A DNA stretch of 64,000 nucleotides from assembly GCA_023653785.1 (NCBI GenBank), contig JAMKCH010005408.1:1-64000 (forward strand), written 5' to 3'. Below, piece by piece: positions 53,955 through 64,000 of the stretch (position 1 is its first letter; each line of letters starts with the position of its first letter). This stretch comes from Ophioderma brevispina (lineage: Eukaryota; Echinodermata; Ophiuroidea; Amphilepidida; Ophiodermatidae). The position numbers and the translations under genes are program-made. The notes beneath the pieces are model-generated. The model was not told the origin of the DNA. It did no database searches and was given only the letters and a program-made list of their open reading frames with translations.

Positions 53955-56065
53955 GAAATTTACATCTTGAATATAAAACTTAAGACAGAGAAAAGACAAT
54001 TTTCCACCAATATCATGCTTCTGTAAATATAGTCATGCAAAACATTTTTTATCAATTTTGAGGTTAAAGACAGATCAGTCGCATTATTGATGTAGAAACA
54101 GAGTTCATCCCACACTGGAGAAGCCTTTCTGCAATCACAAAATAAATGTAAAATAGTTTCAGGAAGTTCATTGCAGAGTAACAGTTGTGTCCAATCATGC
54201 TGCCAACTGTTTAAGCAATTGATTAGTACAAATAGCTCTGTGAACAAATGTAAAATAAAGGACCTCACCGCAACTTGGTTTCATAGTAACAAGTTAAAAT
54301 GGCGCTTGTGAACATGTTCCATATCATGATCAAACATCTCAGGACGTCACTTTATCAACTTCGAGAAGTGTGTATACACATGTCTCAAAAACGTTCACTT
54401 GAATGTTATTTGGGTTTTGAAAACCAACGAAGAGAAATACTATTGATTAGAAACACATATTTTCTGCTGTCCTCTAATATAATATCATATCAATTACCGA
54501 TCCTCAAAATTCTTAGGCACAATTGAAACCTCTATCAAGATCTACAAAGTTTGAATCCCTTTTTCATTCCACAAGGGTAAGGAAACCTTCTTCGTTTTTA
54601 GCCGAAAGTTCTTGTTCCACCAAATTAAATCCTGAGAAGTCAGACCAATTTTTCCTTCATACTTCTGAACTAAATAACACAATTTTTTAGTATCAGCGAA
54701 TCTGGCGCATCCGACCTCATCGATCAAAACTGTGATCTGGATTGAAATCAGAAAGAACAGACATTTCAAGGGACTTCAAAAAACTGGTATAATCAGGATA
54801 AAGCCAATTATGTAACCCAGACTAACTTTGAGCCTGTGAAAACAGAGGGTCAACCAGTCGAAGACCCCCACCAATTGACTCATTACAGGAAATTGTTTGC
54901 TTGCGCTTACTTCTATCATTCCTCCACTCCAAAAAATTTTGAAAGAAAGAAGAGATAATTTATTTTTGTTAATAAGCATTAGGAATATGATGCACCAAAA
55001 CAGAATAAGAGATAAAAGCAGCTGAGGGAGAGGAACAAAGATTTGAAACAGTAACTCCCCCCCCCCCCCCCCAGGAGCGGAATCCAGGGAGGGGCGGGAG
55101 GAGGGGCGCGCGGATCCAGGGAGGGGCGGAGGGGCGGCGGATCCAGGGAGGGGGGCGGAGGGGCGCGCGCCTCCCGGTAATTCCTGCAAATTCTTGCAAA
55201 TAAACCCATTTTGAGCTATTTTGGACGACCAGTTTACAAGCCTTTCAGCCCCCCCGGTTAATTTTGACATTTTTTAAATCATGGGTCGCCATTCCCCCCC
55301 CCCCAAAGTGAAAGACTTAACGCCAGCAATTATGGGTTCTGTCAATTTGATGAAGTTTGGGGATGAATCAGATCGTAGAGCGCTTTGTGTTCAAAGAAAA
55401 GGTAATGCCAAGCGTTTTAAAAGTATAGCTTTCCCTTAGGTTGATTTTTGAATGGATGGGGAACCTGCTGCATTTTAAAACGTCTAATATGAATTGCCTC
55501 CGACCTTCATGATAAATTAACTTTATAACCCGAGAAAAAAGTCAAAACAAAGTATATTGAAAAGAGCTTGAAATGACTCAAAATTATCCCTGTAAAAACA
55601 TAGTAGTATCATCAGCAAGAAGACGCAGTTTCTTTTCAGAGTCTCACACTTTATTTCTTTTATGCTTACATTATTACGCATAGCAATAGCCGAAAGGAAC
55701 AAAAAGGAGAGATGGGGTAACCCTGAAAAATGCCACGAGACATTTATCGGGAAGGCTAAGAAAACGATAGCTCTTAGAGTTATAGAAGGTTTTCACTCTC
55801 TCCGAATTAAATTTGTCCCCAAATTGAAACAATTAAAAACCTAAAAGAAAATCGTGCTTAACACTATCGAATGATTTTTCAATATCCAATAAAAAAATTG
55901 AACAGGGAGATCCTTTGCTTTTGAACAAACTTAAATCAATGATTACGAAAAAACCGTATTTACAACCGATATTCCAACCTTTCCAAAAACCCATTTGATT
56001 CTTCATGGATAAGATCATTGAGGAAAAGTTTCCGGCGATTGCATAGTTTTTGTTTTGCAATAAGT
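53955..56065 (-). pseudogene. Tx1/L1-type LINE remnant, RT and C-terminal knuckle
   Basis: Minus-strand frames give QMGFWKGWNIGCKYG then LDIEKSFDSVKHDFL (55.85-56.05 kb; RT block A), a RVTPSLLFV / LLADDTT-like stretch with shifts (55.60-55.75 kb), FSGYKVNLS (about 55.53 kb), then, beyond the inserted MITE, NELPETILHLFCDC and PVWDEL (54.1-54.2 kb). That last block is the zf-RVT knuckle at the C-terminus of L1/Tx1-type proteins. Spacing is shortened in places. Stops and frameshifts show it is inactive. The 5' endonuclease was not identified. Confidence 0.7.
55072..55293. mobile_element. MITE of the GCGGATCCAGG family, with multiplied left end
   Basis: The left end is present three times (GAGCGGAATCCAGGGAGGGG, CGCGGATCCAGGGAGGGGCG, GGCGGATCCAGGGAGGGGGG), then CGCGCGCCTCCCGGTAATTC, CCCATTTTGAGCTATTTTGG and the right end CATGGGTCGCCATT. 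A C16 run precedes it and a C11 run follows. It is homologous to 16751-16907. Confidence 0.85.
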
Positions 56066-58748
56066 GTATAATCGGTAGGTCAACAAAGGGATAGGGCGAT
56101 AATCTTTATCTTTCTTGGAAGTAAGGTGATGAATCCGTTTCTCTTAGAAAGAGGAAAAGGGCACCGATCCAAACGAAAAATTAAAATATTAGCAATATAC
56201 GGGAAAAAAGAAAAAAGGACAATGTAAAACTTCTATAGGGGATTGGTGAGATGTGAACCACCACTTGATAAATGCTCCTGGAGGCATTATGTTAGTGGCA
56301 ATCGTTCTAGAACGGCGGGCCGCTTATTAATCAGAACAGGTAAAACTGGCTGAGAAAGGGGGCGAGTTAGCAAGCAGTGGTGAGTTAAAATGAGGATACC
56401 CACCCCCCAAAGTTTTTTTTACACTTGTTCATGAGGCGAGAGTTTGTTGCATTCCATTATGTCCATGTGGCGAGCAACCCATTTTAAAGGAGTCAGTTTT
56501 TTGTTGTGGCAAGTTTAAAATTTTCAAGAAGTCCGAGAAGGAAAGGAATTCAGATAGCTATGCGATCCACTCGTTTTTTTAAAGCGAGAAGTTCAATAAT
56601 GAAAAAAAAAGCCTTTTATATTTATAGACGTCAATTGAAAATGACGAAAAAACTGATCTTGGCTGTCAGTTCCAGGAAACAAAGAAAATTTCTGCCTCCA
56701 ATATAAAACACACCAAAATTAAAGTCCTCAAGAGGAGGCCCCTATCAATTCACTTATACAGTAGTTATTCTTGTTTGTGGCCTCATAATAAAACAATAAA
56801 CAACAACAACAATTATCTCACTTTTTAACGGTGCAAATAATATATACATTCTTCATGTTTTTCAGAAAAGTAAAAGTTGAACAAAATATTACGTTTTGGC
56901 AAAAGAAAATTTATCGGGTGGGAAATGGGAACCTGAGAAGAAGAAAAATAAATGCTATTAGTCCCAGCTGATGTAGATATGATAGGCACTTGATGACAGT
57001 TCAGTTCTTGATCCCAGCTTTTCTCGTCCGTCTACCCTTCACCAACGGTCAAAACTTTCTGAAAAATTTGATATCATAGCGCCCTCAACAAATTTTGATA
57101 AGCCTCTTACTGGTTCTCGTTATTTAACGATCCATTAGGCCCCAAAGCAGGCGTGCTAGTGAATTATGGTTTTTAAAAACCCATGAATCACCAAATTAAC
57201 TACACATGACTTTTTTTTGCCTCACATAAACATCAATCGATCAATCAACAGTGATGTACACCCGAAACTGTGTTGACACCCTTCCCAAATCTGCTGATTT
57301 TCCCTGCAATTTGCCCACGTCGTAGTGTGGACCTTCCAAAAACCTTGTAGAAGATTTCAAACATTTGAACGTCACTGTGGGCAATACTTGGTTCTGAAGT
57401 CAAACTCTAACTCTGGTTGTGGCAGAAAGGAGTCGGTAGTTTTCGTCAACAACCCTGCTCTGTAATTAACATCCAGTATGTAAATCATCAGTTGACACAC
57501 GTGTTTAAAAAGGACGTCACCGCCCCCACTTGATTGCTAATCAAAATTGTGTTTTATGTGTGGAATGGCATTGTCTGATGGAGTGCCTTATAATATGGCC
57601 TGACCCCCCAAGTTAGTGATGACAGGTGTCCACGGTTGAGTTTTCAAGGCGGAGTGATTTGCCCAGGGCCTCTAGCTAGCACTAGCAGTAGCATCAAACA
57701 TAAAAATTCCATATTACCTTTGACAACAACTTGACAAGTTTGTCAAGTATGTAGACTTCTGATAGCTCTCCTAAAAAAACCATTACTCACCTGAATTAGC
57801 TCTTCATTTTCCAAAACTCGAACCCAGTGTCGTTGTAATGACATTATGACATTGCCATGTCACAGAGTGTTCAGCAGTAATCATTAAAGTGTTATGTCAA
57901 AGTCTGATTTTGTGAAGGTGATGGTCAGACGGTTCTTTCAAAAATTGCGATTGATTTTGTGACATACTGAGAGGGGTAATGAAGAATGGCGGCCACCCCA
58001 ACATCGGTTGTAATGCCAGTTAAGCAATCACAAGGAGCGAACATTTTTTTATGACATCCCTTCCGTCGCTGATTGGAAAAGGGACTGCCGATATTTAATC
58101 GATAAATCGCTAGCATACCCAAACGACTGACCAAGCCCATGTTACTTGAATTAGTACAACGTAGTCCTACGAAATTTCGGGCTTGTCAGACGAGTCATTA
58201 TCGATCTTTTTGCATTTCACATTTACTAATCCCCTCATTTCTAGGAATATACGACATGACATAAGTCAAATCGTGTACCACGAATCACAACAAGATATCT
58301 CCAATACAACTTCAATATTTTCTTTTCATCGAAGAAACAGATTGCAGGAGATAAATAACAAGTACAAGTTAGGGTGCTGATGAAAACTAGCGGCCATTAG
58401 GGTTATTTGTTTTAGGGAATATATTGACTTCCCGACCGACGCAGCCTTGCGTCGGCAAGTCATGAGTCTAATCACCAGTAATCAGTGCTTGATTGATACG
58501 GCTTTTCAATGCATTATTGGCCTTTACTGTCGTGCCGACCACCATGTCAAAAAACGACGTGAAGGTTTCCCTGACTACGGAATTCAACTCAATACCTCCT
58601 GTCGCTTCCCATCAACATTGACGCTGAAGCGATTGACAAAACGCTGAAGAGCGTTTTTTCACTAGCGCTTTTGCAGTCGCACGCTGTGACGGCAAGTATA
58701 TAAATCATGGGCATAAGATTGTAAACTCGTATCCTGATCATCCTCTTA
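56066..58748. other. Unannotated sequence
   Basis: The leftmost part may be the decayed 5' region of the Tx1-type LINE, but no endonuclease block was recognised. A 66-codon Lys/Arg-rich plus frame (56506-56706) is not convincing. 57-58.7 kb shows only short frames. Confidence 0.3.
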
Positions 58749-59108
58749 TTAAAGGTGCATTTTGCGATTTTAGCACCTTCTGTTTTATTCATTGATCACT
58801 AGATATCCTTGAGAAAAGCTTATTCTCAAAATTTGAGCTGATCCAGATCTTGCGGTTTTGTGTTATGAGCAATTGCTCGTTTCCCACGGTCCCATAGGCT
58901 ACTGTGCTGTAATTTCTGTCCGTTTACGGACAGAAAATACAAAATTGCAAATTTCTTACAGATGCGACCGAATTTGCACGTAAGATTGGGCACACGTGGA
59001 TTACTAATGTTAACGGTTAAGATGATATAAAAATCTCAACATTTTTAGGTAAGTCGGGGGGGGGGGGGGGGGGGGGACGAGGCTGTGGATCACAAAATGC
59101 CCCTTTAA
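58749..59108. mobile_element. TTAA-flanked MITE, copy 3
   Basis: The termini TTAAAGGTGCATTTTG and CAAAATGCCCCTTTAA are near-perfect inverted repeats ending in TTAA. The interior matches 2890-3226 (CTGTCCGTTTACGGACAG hairpin, ACGTAAGATTGGGCACACGT, GACGAGGCTGTGGATCACAA). A G21 run (59056-59076) has expanded where the other copies have five or six G's. Confidence 0.85.
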
Positions 59109-59804
59109 TAAACTACTAGCGGGATGCCCGCACTTCGCGCAGGCCCCCACTAGCTGAGAAATAGGAGCGATCACTAAAACCGAAGTGGTCACTGAAGAGG
59201 TGACACACTATACATGACAACAAAATCACGACCCCTCCTTCCCCAGCTGGAAACACACACCATAAGTCAAATGCTGCAATTTTGGTACATTGGTCGCATG
59301 TTAAGCTTGCGCCTAAACTGTGTGCATAAAAAGTAATAAGAATTAAGTTTCGGCGTCAGTTCCTGTAATTCCCATTTTCTACCTTATGAAGCGTTAATAT
59401 TGCACCCGCAAACGTAATATTAAAAACTTTCCCTAACTAATATTTTTCTCATAACTCCTCAATTTGCAGTATAATTCCCATCCTGCAGTTTATGACTACT
59501 CCTCCGATTGAGTCAGAACATCCATTATTCTTAAAGTTCCCGTCATATTCTGTTGCTCCTGTCGTTTCCATTTTCTTAATAATGAAACGCAATAATTAAT
59601 CCCATAACTTTCCGTATTTTAAACCTTTTTACTCCTCGTCCCCAAACCCATAGTTTCCATCATACCACAACCAAAGCAAATGCCATGTTATTGACCATTT
59701 TTCTCCTCCATCCCGTTTTGCACTAAGGTGCCTGTTAATTGCGTACTGCATAACCGCCAGTCGTAACGCGCCATGCGTGCACGCTGGTTATGACGCTTTC
59801 AAAC
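59109..59804. other. Unannotated sequence
   Basis: Begins with ACTAGCGGGATGCCCGCACT, a phrase seen at ends of other invertebrate repeats, but no partner is present. Nothing else was recognised. Confidence 0.3.
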
Positions 59805-60470
59805 AAATATGTACAGGGTGACCCAATAAAAACTTTACCCAAAATGAAAGTGATATTTTTCAACTTTTTAAAAATTTGATATGTGGATTTTATTTTCATA
59901 AAGAATGGGTAATTGAGCATTTTTGCCTGAAAAAATTGTTTATTTTGGTTGAATGGTTTTCAAGATATGGTCCACTGAACAATAAGTCGGCAATAACAGA
60001 CTTGTCCACGGAGCATCATTTTTTTTAGGCATGGAAATCCCAATGCCCATATCAAGCAGATCATGTCCTACCCCCCTGCCCTGACACAAGACAGAAAAAT
60101 CTTGTATTTTAGCAAACTGCAGACTTGTCCATATTGTATTTCATGATGGAATGATAAGTACACATAAATTAGTTTGTGCAAACACCGTGGGCTCTTTCAA
60201 TCTGAAATCATAGCATGCAGTTGTGCTAAATAACCAGATTCATCTTGTGTCCGGGCAGGGGGTAGGGAACACAGGCTGAACTGTCACTCTTGGGGCATCC
60301 TCAGTGGACCATATCTTGAAAACCCACTCAACCAAATCTGGCAACCGGGCTGCTTCAAATCTGAAATCATAGCCAGCAGTTGTGCTAAATACCAGATTTC
60401 ATCTTGTGTCAGGGCAGGGGGGGTAGGACACAATCTGAACTGTAACTCTTGGGAAATCCCAATGATTCTT
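59805..60470. mobile_element. TACAGGGTGACCCAATAAAA element with inverted and tandem parts
   Basis: It starts TGTACAGGGTGACCCAATAA. TTTGGTTGAATGGTTTTCAA (59945 and on) pairs with the complement of 60302-60336 (GGACCATATCTTGAAAACCC). CCTACCCCCCTGCCCTGACA pairs with a GGGCAGGGGG copy. A direct duplication of about 160 bp covers 60191-60301 and 60352-60461. No open frame. Confidence 0.6.
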
Positions 60471-60649
60471 CTTGTCTTTCCAATGCGCATTTGTCACAGA
60501 ATAATCAAGATGAAATGGTAATCAAGCCTGCATGATTACCAAGCATTTTTATGATACATGTAGGTGCGAAGTTCACTACATTGGAAGACTATAGCAATCA
60601 CATGTTTATCTCTCATGATTATTACCCATAATGAACCATGATTTGTAAT

Positions 60650-60685
60650 GGATATTAGTGGAGGGTGGGATATTAGTGGGCCCAT
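60650..60685. repeat. Left outlier of the G-rich minisatellite
   Basis: TATTAGTGGAGGGTGGGATA plus TTAGTGGG is about two 18-bp units of the array that continues at 62101, separated by the foldback element at 60686-62100. Confidence 0.8.
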
Positions 60686-62100
60686 TCCATGTCAATGTTC
60701 GAGATGTGCACCACAGCACGTTGTGGATTTTTTTTCACCTGAAGTGTAGTGGTAGACATTGATGAGATATGAAAATCCTGAAATTTTGAGTGTCATAGTC
60801 CATTTCGTTTTCCCCGCTAGAGCAATTGGAAATTTAGGGGGGGGGGGTCAGCATCAAAAGTGCTGCCCGATGTGAAAGACAATGTTGAGAGGGTCCAGAT
60901 TAGTAATGGAGCACGACACAACTTTGAAAATCACTATCTAGGGGTAATAATTGGTGTAGAATTCAAATCTAGGATCAAAAAGTTCATAGCTTGTTTCCTT
61001 TTGGAGTTAATGAGGCGTAAATATGCAAATCTGTTCATTCGGGGACAAGTTCGGGAGGTCATAACTCCCAAAAGTAAGATTTTTTTATTGTTCATCTTTT
61101 AGTCAATCAGAGTCACATAGAGGAACTTTCATCCAATACAATGAGCATATTCGAAAACTAATATGTGAGGTACAGCCCATTGAAAATGGTAATTATACTA
61201 TTTTGACACATTTTTACCCCCCTGAAAACCAATGTTGACATGAATTCGTCAAAACCCCTCTACTTCAGATATGTTGAAGATACATCATTAAACAACTTAA
61301 CTTGAAAGAACTAGCTTGGTGTTTTTTTTTTCACAGCAAAATACACACTCAAAGTTTCCACACAAAGGTATATGTGACCCAGAGGTCATTGTACATGCAC
61401 AGTGTATATCACCATATACATTCTATGGAGATATCAACAAAAGTGTCTTGTGCTGAAAACAATGAAGACATCAAGACACCAAGCTGGTTCTTTCAAGAAT
61501 AGTTCTTTAATGGTGTATCTTCAACATATCTGAAGTAGAGGGGTGATGTCGAAGGTCAACATTGATTTTCAGGGGGGTCAATATATGTTAAAATGCAAAA
61601 TCAATATTTTTCAATGGGCTTTACCTCACTTATTACTTACCTAATGTACTTAATTATTGTACTGGTAGAAAGCCCTGCTGTGTGACTCAGATTAACAAAA
61701 AAAATGAACAACAAAAATTTGTTACTTATGGAGTTCTGACCCCCAAACTTGGTCCCAGATGAAAGATACTGCATTTTTAAACCCAAACAACTTTAAAAGT
61801 AAAGAAGCTATCATATTTTTGATGCCAGATTTGAATTCTACACCAAAAATATAGCCCAGATAGTGATTTTTAAAGTTGTGGAGGGTTCCATTACAAGTTT
61901 ATGGCCATCACAAAATTGTCTTTCGCATCATACAGCATTTTTGGTGGTGACCCCCCCTAAAATTCTGAACGTTCCTGCGAGAAAATAAAAAATGGTATGC
62001 AGCTCAAAATTTCAGGATTTTCATTTCTCATCATTATCTATCACCACACCAAAAAAGAAAAAAATACATGACATGCTCGAGTGTTGACATGGAATAGCCC
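60686..62100. mobile_element. 1.4-kb foldback element inserted in the minisatellite
   Basis: The termini CCATTCCATGTCAATGTTCG and the complement of CTCGAGTGTTGACATGGAAT pair. Inward, GATATGAAAATCCTGAAATT pairs with AATTTCAGGATTTTCATTTC; GTAGAATTCAAATCTAG pairs with a CAGATTTGAATTCTAC-like block; CCCCTCTACTTCAGATATGT pairs with ACATATCTGAAGTAGAGGGG. The arms are about 600 bp around a spacer at roughly 61310-61495. There is no transposase. Minisatellite units flank both sides. Confidence 0.88.
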
Positions 62101-62150
62101 AGTGGAGGATGGGATATTAGTGGAGGGTGGGATGTTAGTGGAGGGTGGCA
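62101..62150. repeat. G-rich minisatellite, 18-bp units
   Basis: GGGATATTAGTGGAGGGT at 62111 and GGGATGTTAGTGGAGGGT at 62129: exact 18-bp period, then cut by the MITE at about 62150. Confidence 0.88.
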
Positions 62151-62395
62151 GGGGGATTTAGAGGGGGCGCACCCGGCGCAGGCCCCCTCTATTTTTTTGC
62201 AGAGCACAGGGCGCCTGTAATCTCTAAGATGATGTGGCAGGGCGTCGGGCGCCATATAGATGTAGACTAATGACTCGGTGTGTGCGGCAGGCAGTATGTT
62301 GCAGTTGTACCCCCCTCCCCTTCAGACTTTTTTGACCGACTGAAAGAAAATTGGCACCCCCTCTATATGTAAATCCTGGATCGCCCCTGTGTTGG
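62150..62395. mobile_element. MITE splitting the minisatellite
   Basis: The left CAGGGGGATTTAGAGGGGGC and the complement of the right end (CAGGGGCGATCCAGGATTTA, then AGAGGGGGTGCC) are inverted with a small gap. The array resumes immediately (GGATGTTAGTGGAGG). It belongs to the same broad GGATCCAGG-tip class as 16751-16907. Confidence 0.65.
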
Positions 62396-64000
62396 ATGTT
62401 AGTGGAGGTGGTATGTTTTAAGGGAGGTGGGATGTTTAAGGAAGGTGGGATGTTAAGGGAAGGTGGGATGTTTAGGGAGGATGAGGGTGAGATGTTATGG
62501 GAGGGGAGGGAGGTGGATGTTTTGGGAGGGGGTGAGATGTTGGGGAGGGGTACTGTTAGAATGTTGGGGAGGGGAAAGATGAGATGTGGGGGAGAGGGGG
62601 GTAAAGGGGAGAGGTTGGGAAGGGGAAGGGGGATGTTGGGGAGGGGGAAAGGGAAAGGGGGGGTTTGGGGGAAAGATGGGGGTGTTGGAAGGGGCTGGGG
62701 TATTGCGGGATGTTGGGAAGGTGGAAGATGGGGTGTTAGGGAGAGGGACGATTGGTTTTTGGGAGGGGGACAGGGAGGGGACAGGGGGGGGTTGGGGAGG
62801 GGGACAAGGTGAGTTGGGGAAGGGAGGAAAGATGGGGGTGTTGGGGAGGGGAGGCCAGAGGGGGGTTGTGAGGGGGTAGGTGGGATGTTGGGGAGGGGAT
62901 GGTGGGGTGTTGGAACGTGGGGTGTTGGGAGTGGAGACAGGGATGTTGGGGAGGGGAGACAGATGGGGTGTTGAAGGGGTGTGGGATTGTTGAGGGATAG
63001 GTGGGGTGTGGGGGACAGTGGGGTGTTGGAAGGGGCACCAGATGGGATGTTTGGGAAGGGGACAAGATGGATGGGTGTTAGGGAGAGGGACAGATGGGTT
63101 TTTTGGGAAGGGGGACGGTTGGGGGTTGGGAGGTGGGACAGGTGGGATGTTGGGAAGGGAACAGCTGGGGTGTTGGGGAGGGGTAGCCCAGATGGGGTGT
63201 TGAGGGGGTAGGTGGGATGTTGGGGAGGGGATGTGGGGTTTGGAGACGTGTGGTGTTGGGAGTGGAGACTGGTATTGTTGGGAGGATGACGATTGGGGTT
63301 TGAAGGGTGTGGGGTGTTGGGAGGGAAAGGTGGGGTGGTTGGTGGACAGATGGGTTGTGGTAAGGGGACCAGATGTGATGTTTGGGAAGGGGACAGATGG
63401 GGTGTTAGGGAGAGGGACAGATGGTTTTTTGGGAGGGGGCAGTGGGGTGTTGGGGAGGGGGACAGTGGAGGTTGGGAAGGGAGACATATGTGTGTGTTGG
63501 TGTAGGGAGCCAGATGGGGTGTTGAAGGGGTTTGGGATGTTGGAGGGAAGGTGGGGTGTTTGGAGACTTGGGGTTTGGTGATTGGAGACGGGATGTTGGG
63601 GGAGTGATACCGATGGGTTTTTGGGGAGGGGACGGTGGGGTGTTGGGGAGTGGACAGGTGGGGTGTTGGGAGGGGACAGGTGGGAGTGTTGGGGAGGGGG
63701 GCGAGTGGATGGTTGGAGTGGAACAGATGGTGTGTTGGGGAGGGGAGCCCGATGGGGTTTGTTTTTGAGGGGTTAGGTGTATATTGGGAGGGATGGTGGG
63801 TGTTGGATACGTGTGGGTTTTGGGGAGTGGAGACATGGGATGTTGGGGAGGGGAGACACGATGGGGTTTGAAGGGTAGGTGGGATGTTGGGGGGGTGGGT
63901 GGCGTTTTGGGAGGGGACGGGTGGGTGTTTTTGGGGGAGTGGAGACATTGGATGTTGGGGGATGGAGACGATGGGTGTTGGGGAGGGGGGACTGTGCATG
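62395..64000. repeat. G-rich minisatellite with higher-order repeats, to window end
   Basis: Continuous degenerate units of about 18-25 bp of the type GGGGTGTTGGGGAGGGGACA. A longer period shows in GTGTTAGGGAGAGGGAC at 62733, 63075 and 63402 (342 and 327 bp apart) and in similar spacing of GGGAGTGGAGAC (about 62930, 63256). Runs of three or more G's recur every 5-12 bases, giving very high quadruplex potential. The C-rich strand lacks stops in several frames at once (591, 330 and 143 codons), which identifies those frames as artefacts of composition. Confidence 0.93.

Noticed and set aside
62224..63999. 591-codon minus-strand Pro/His/Ser-rich open frame, plus 330- and 143-codon frames in other registers
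   Set aside because: It lies on the C-rich strand of a G-rich minisatellite where several frames are open at once because stop codons are scarce. It has no domain, no splice signals, and periodic content only.

Overview
This is a repeat-dominated stretch of a eukaryotic, AT-rich nuclear genome. Intron-bearing coding exons, diverged retroelements of several orders (CR1/Jockey-type and Tx1-type LINEs, Ty3/Gypsy, DIRS, Penelope), tRNA-derived SINEs and many foldback and MITE-type DNA elements suggest a marine invertebrate, perhaps an echinoderm or hemichordate. No species-level marker was recognised. There is no bacterial-style gene organisation.

Left part (0-16 kb, minus strand): the only host gene I can support is a nose-resistant-to-fluoxetine (NRF-6)-like membrane acyltransferase. 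Five separated exons are visible (15727-15835, about 15064-15188, 10030-10124, 3386-3496, 827-904), with splice signals and matching phase wherever neighbouring exons could be tested. One exon carries an in-frame TAA, so the locus may be a pseudogene. Other exons were not found; the 3' end runs off the left edge. The introns are filled with mobile elements: TTAA-flanked MITEs, hAT-like MITEs, long hairpins, and two paralogous LINE 3' ends, one of which carries two insertions that the other lacks.

Middle (16-36 kb): a LINE 3' end in a duplication, with a MITE in only one copy; a Helitron-like element with 119-bp tandem repeats; a family of G/C-tipped repeats; an orphan exon-like ORF at 19.9-20.1 kb; a minisatellite with a 40-base C tract; a 3.1-kb foldback element whose arms are tandem repeats and whose centre is a DIRS fragment; and a Penelope-like remnant interrupted by a MITE.

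36.3-45.9 kb holds a complete but decayed Ty3/Gypsy element on the minus strand (LTRs 1.1-1.2 kb). Its fragments read Gag, protease-like, integrase, start of RT, RNase H end. Integrase before RT is the uncommon Gmr1-like order. A plus-strand LINE is inserted inside the RT reading frame.

Right part (46-64 kb): three MITE or foldback elements, a tRNA-derived SINE, a Tx1-type LINE remnant, a third TTAA-flanked MITE with a G21 tract, and a 1.4-kb foldback element inserted into a G-rich minisatellite that runs to the window end with about 330-bp higher-order periodicity and strong quadruplex potential. Most open frames in the window are by-products of low-complexity or repetitive DNA.
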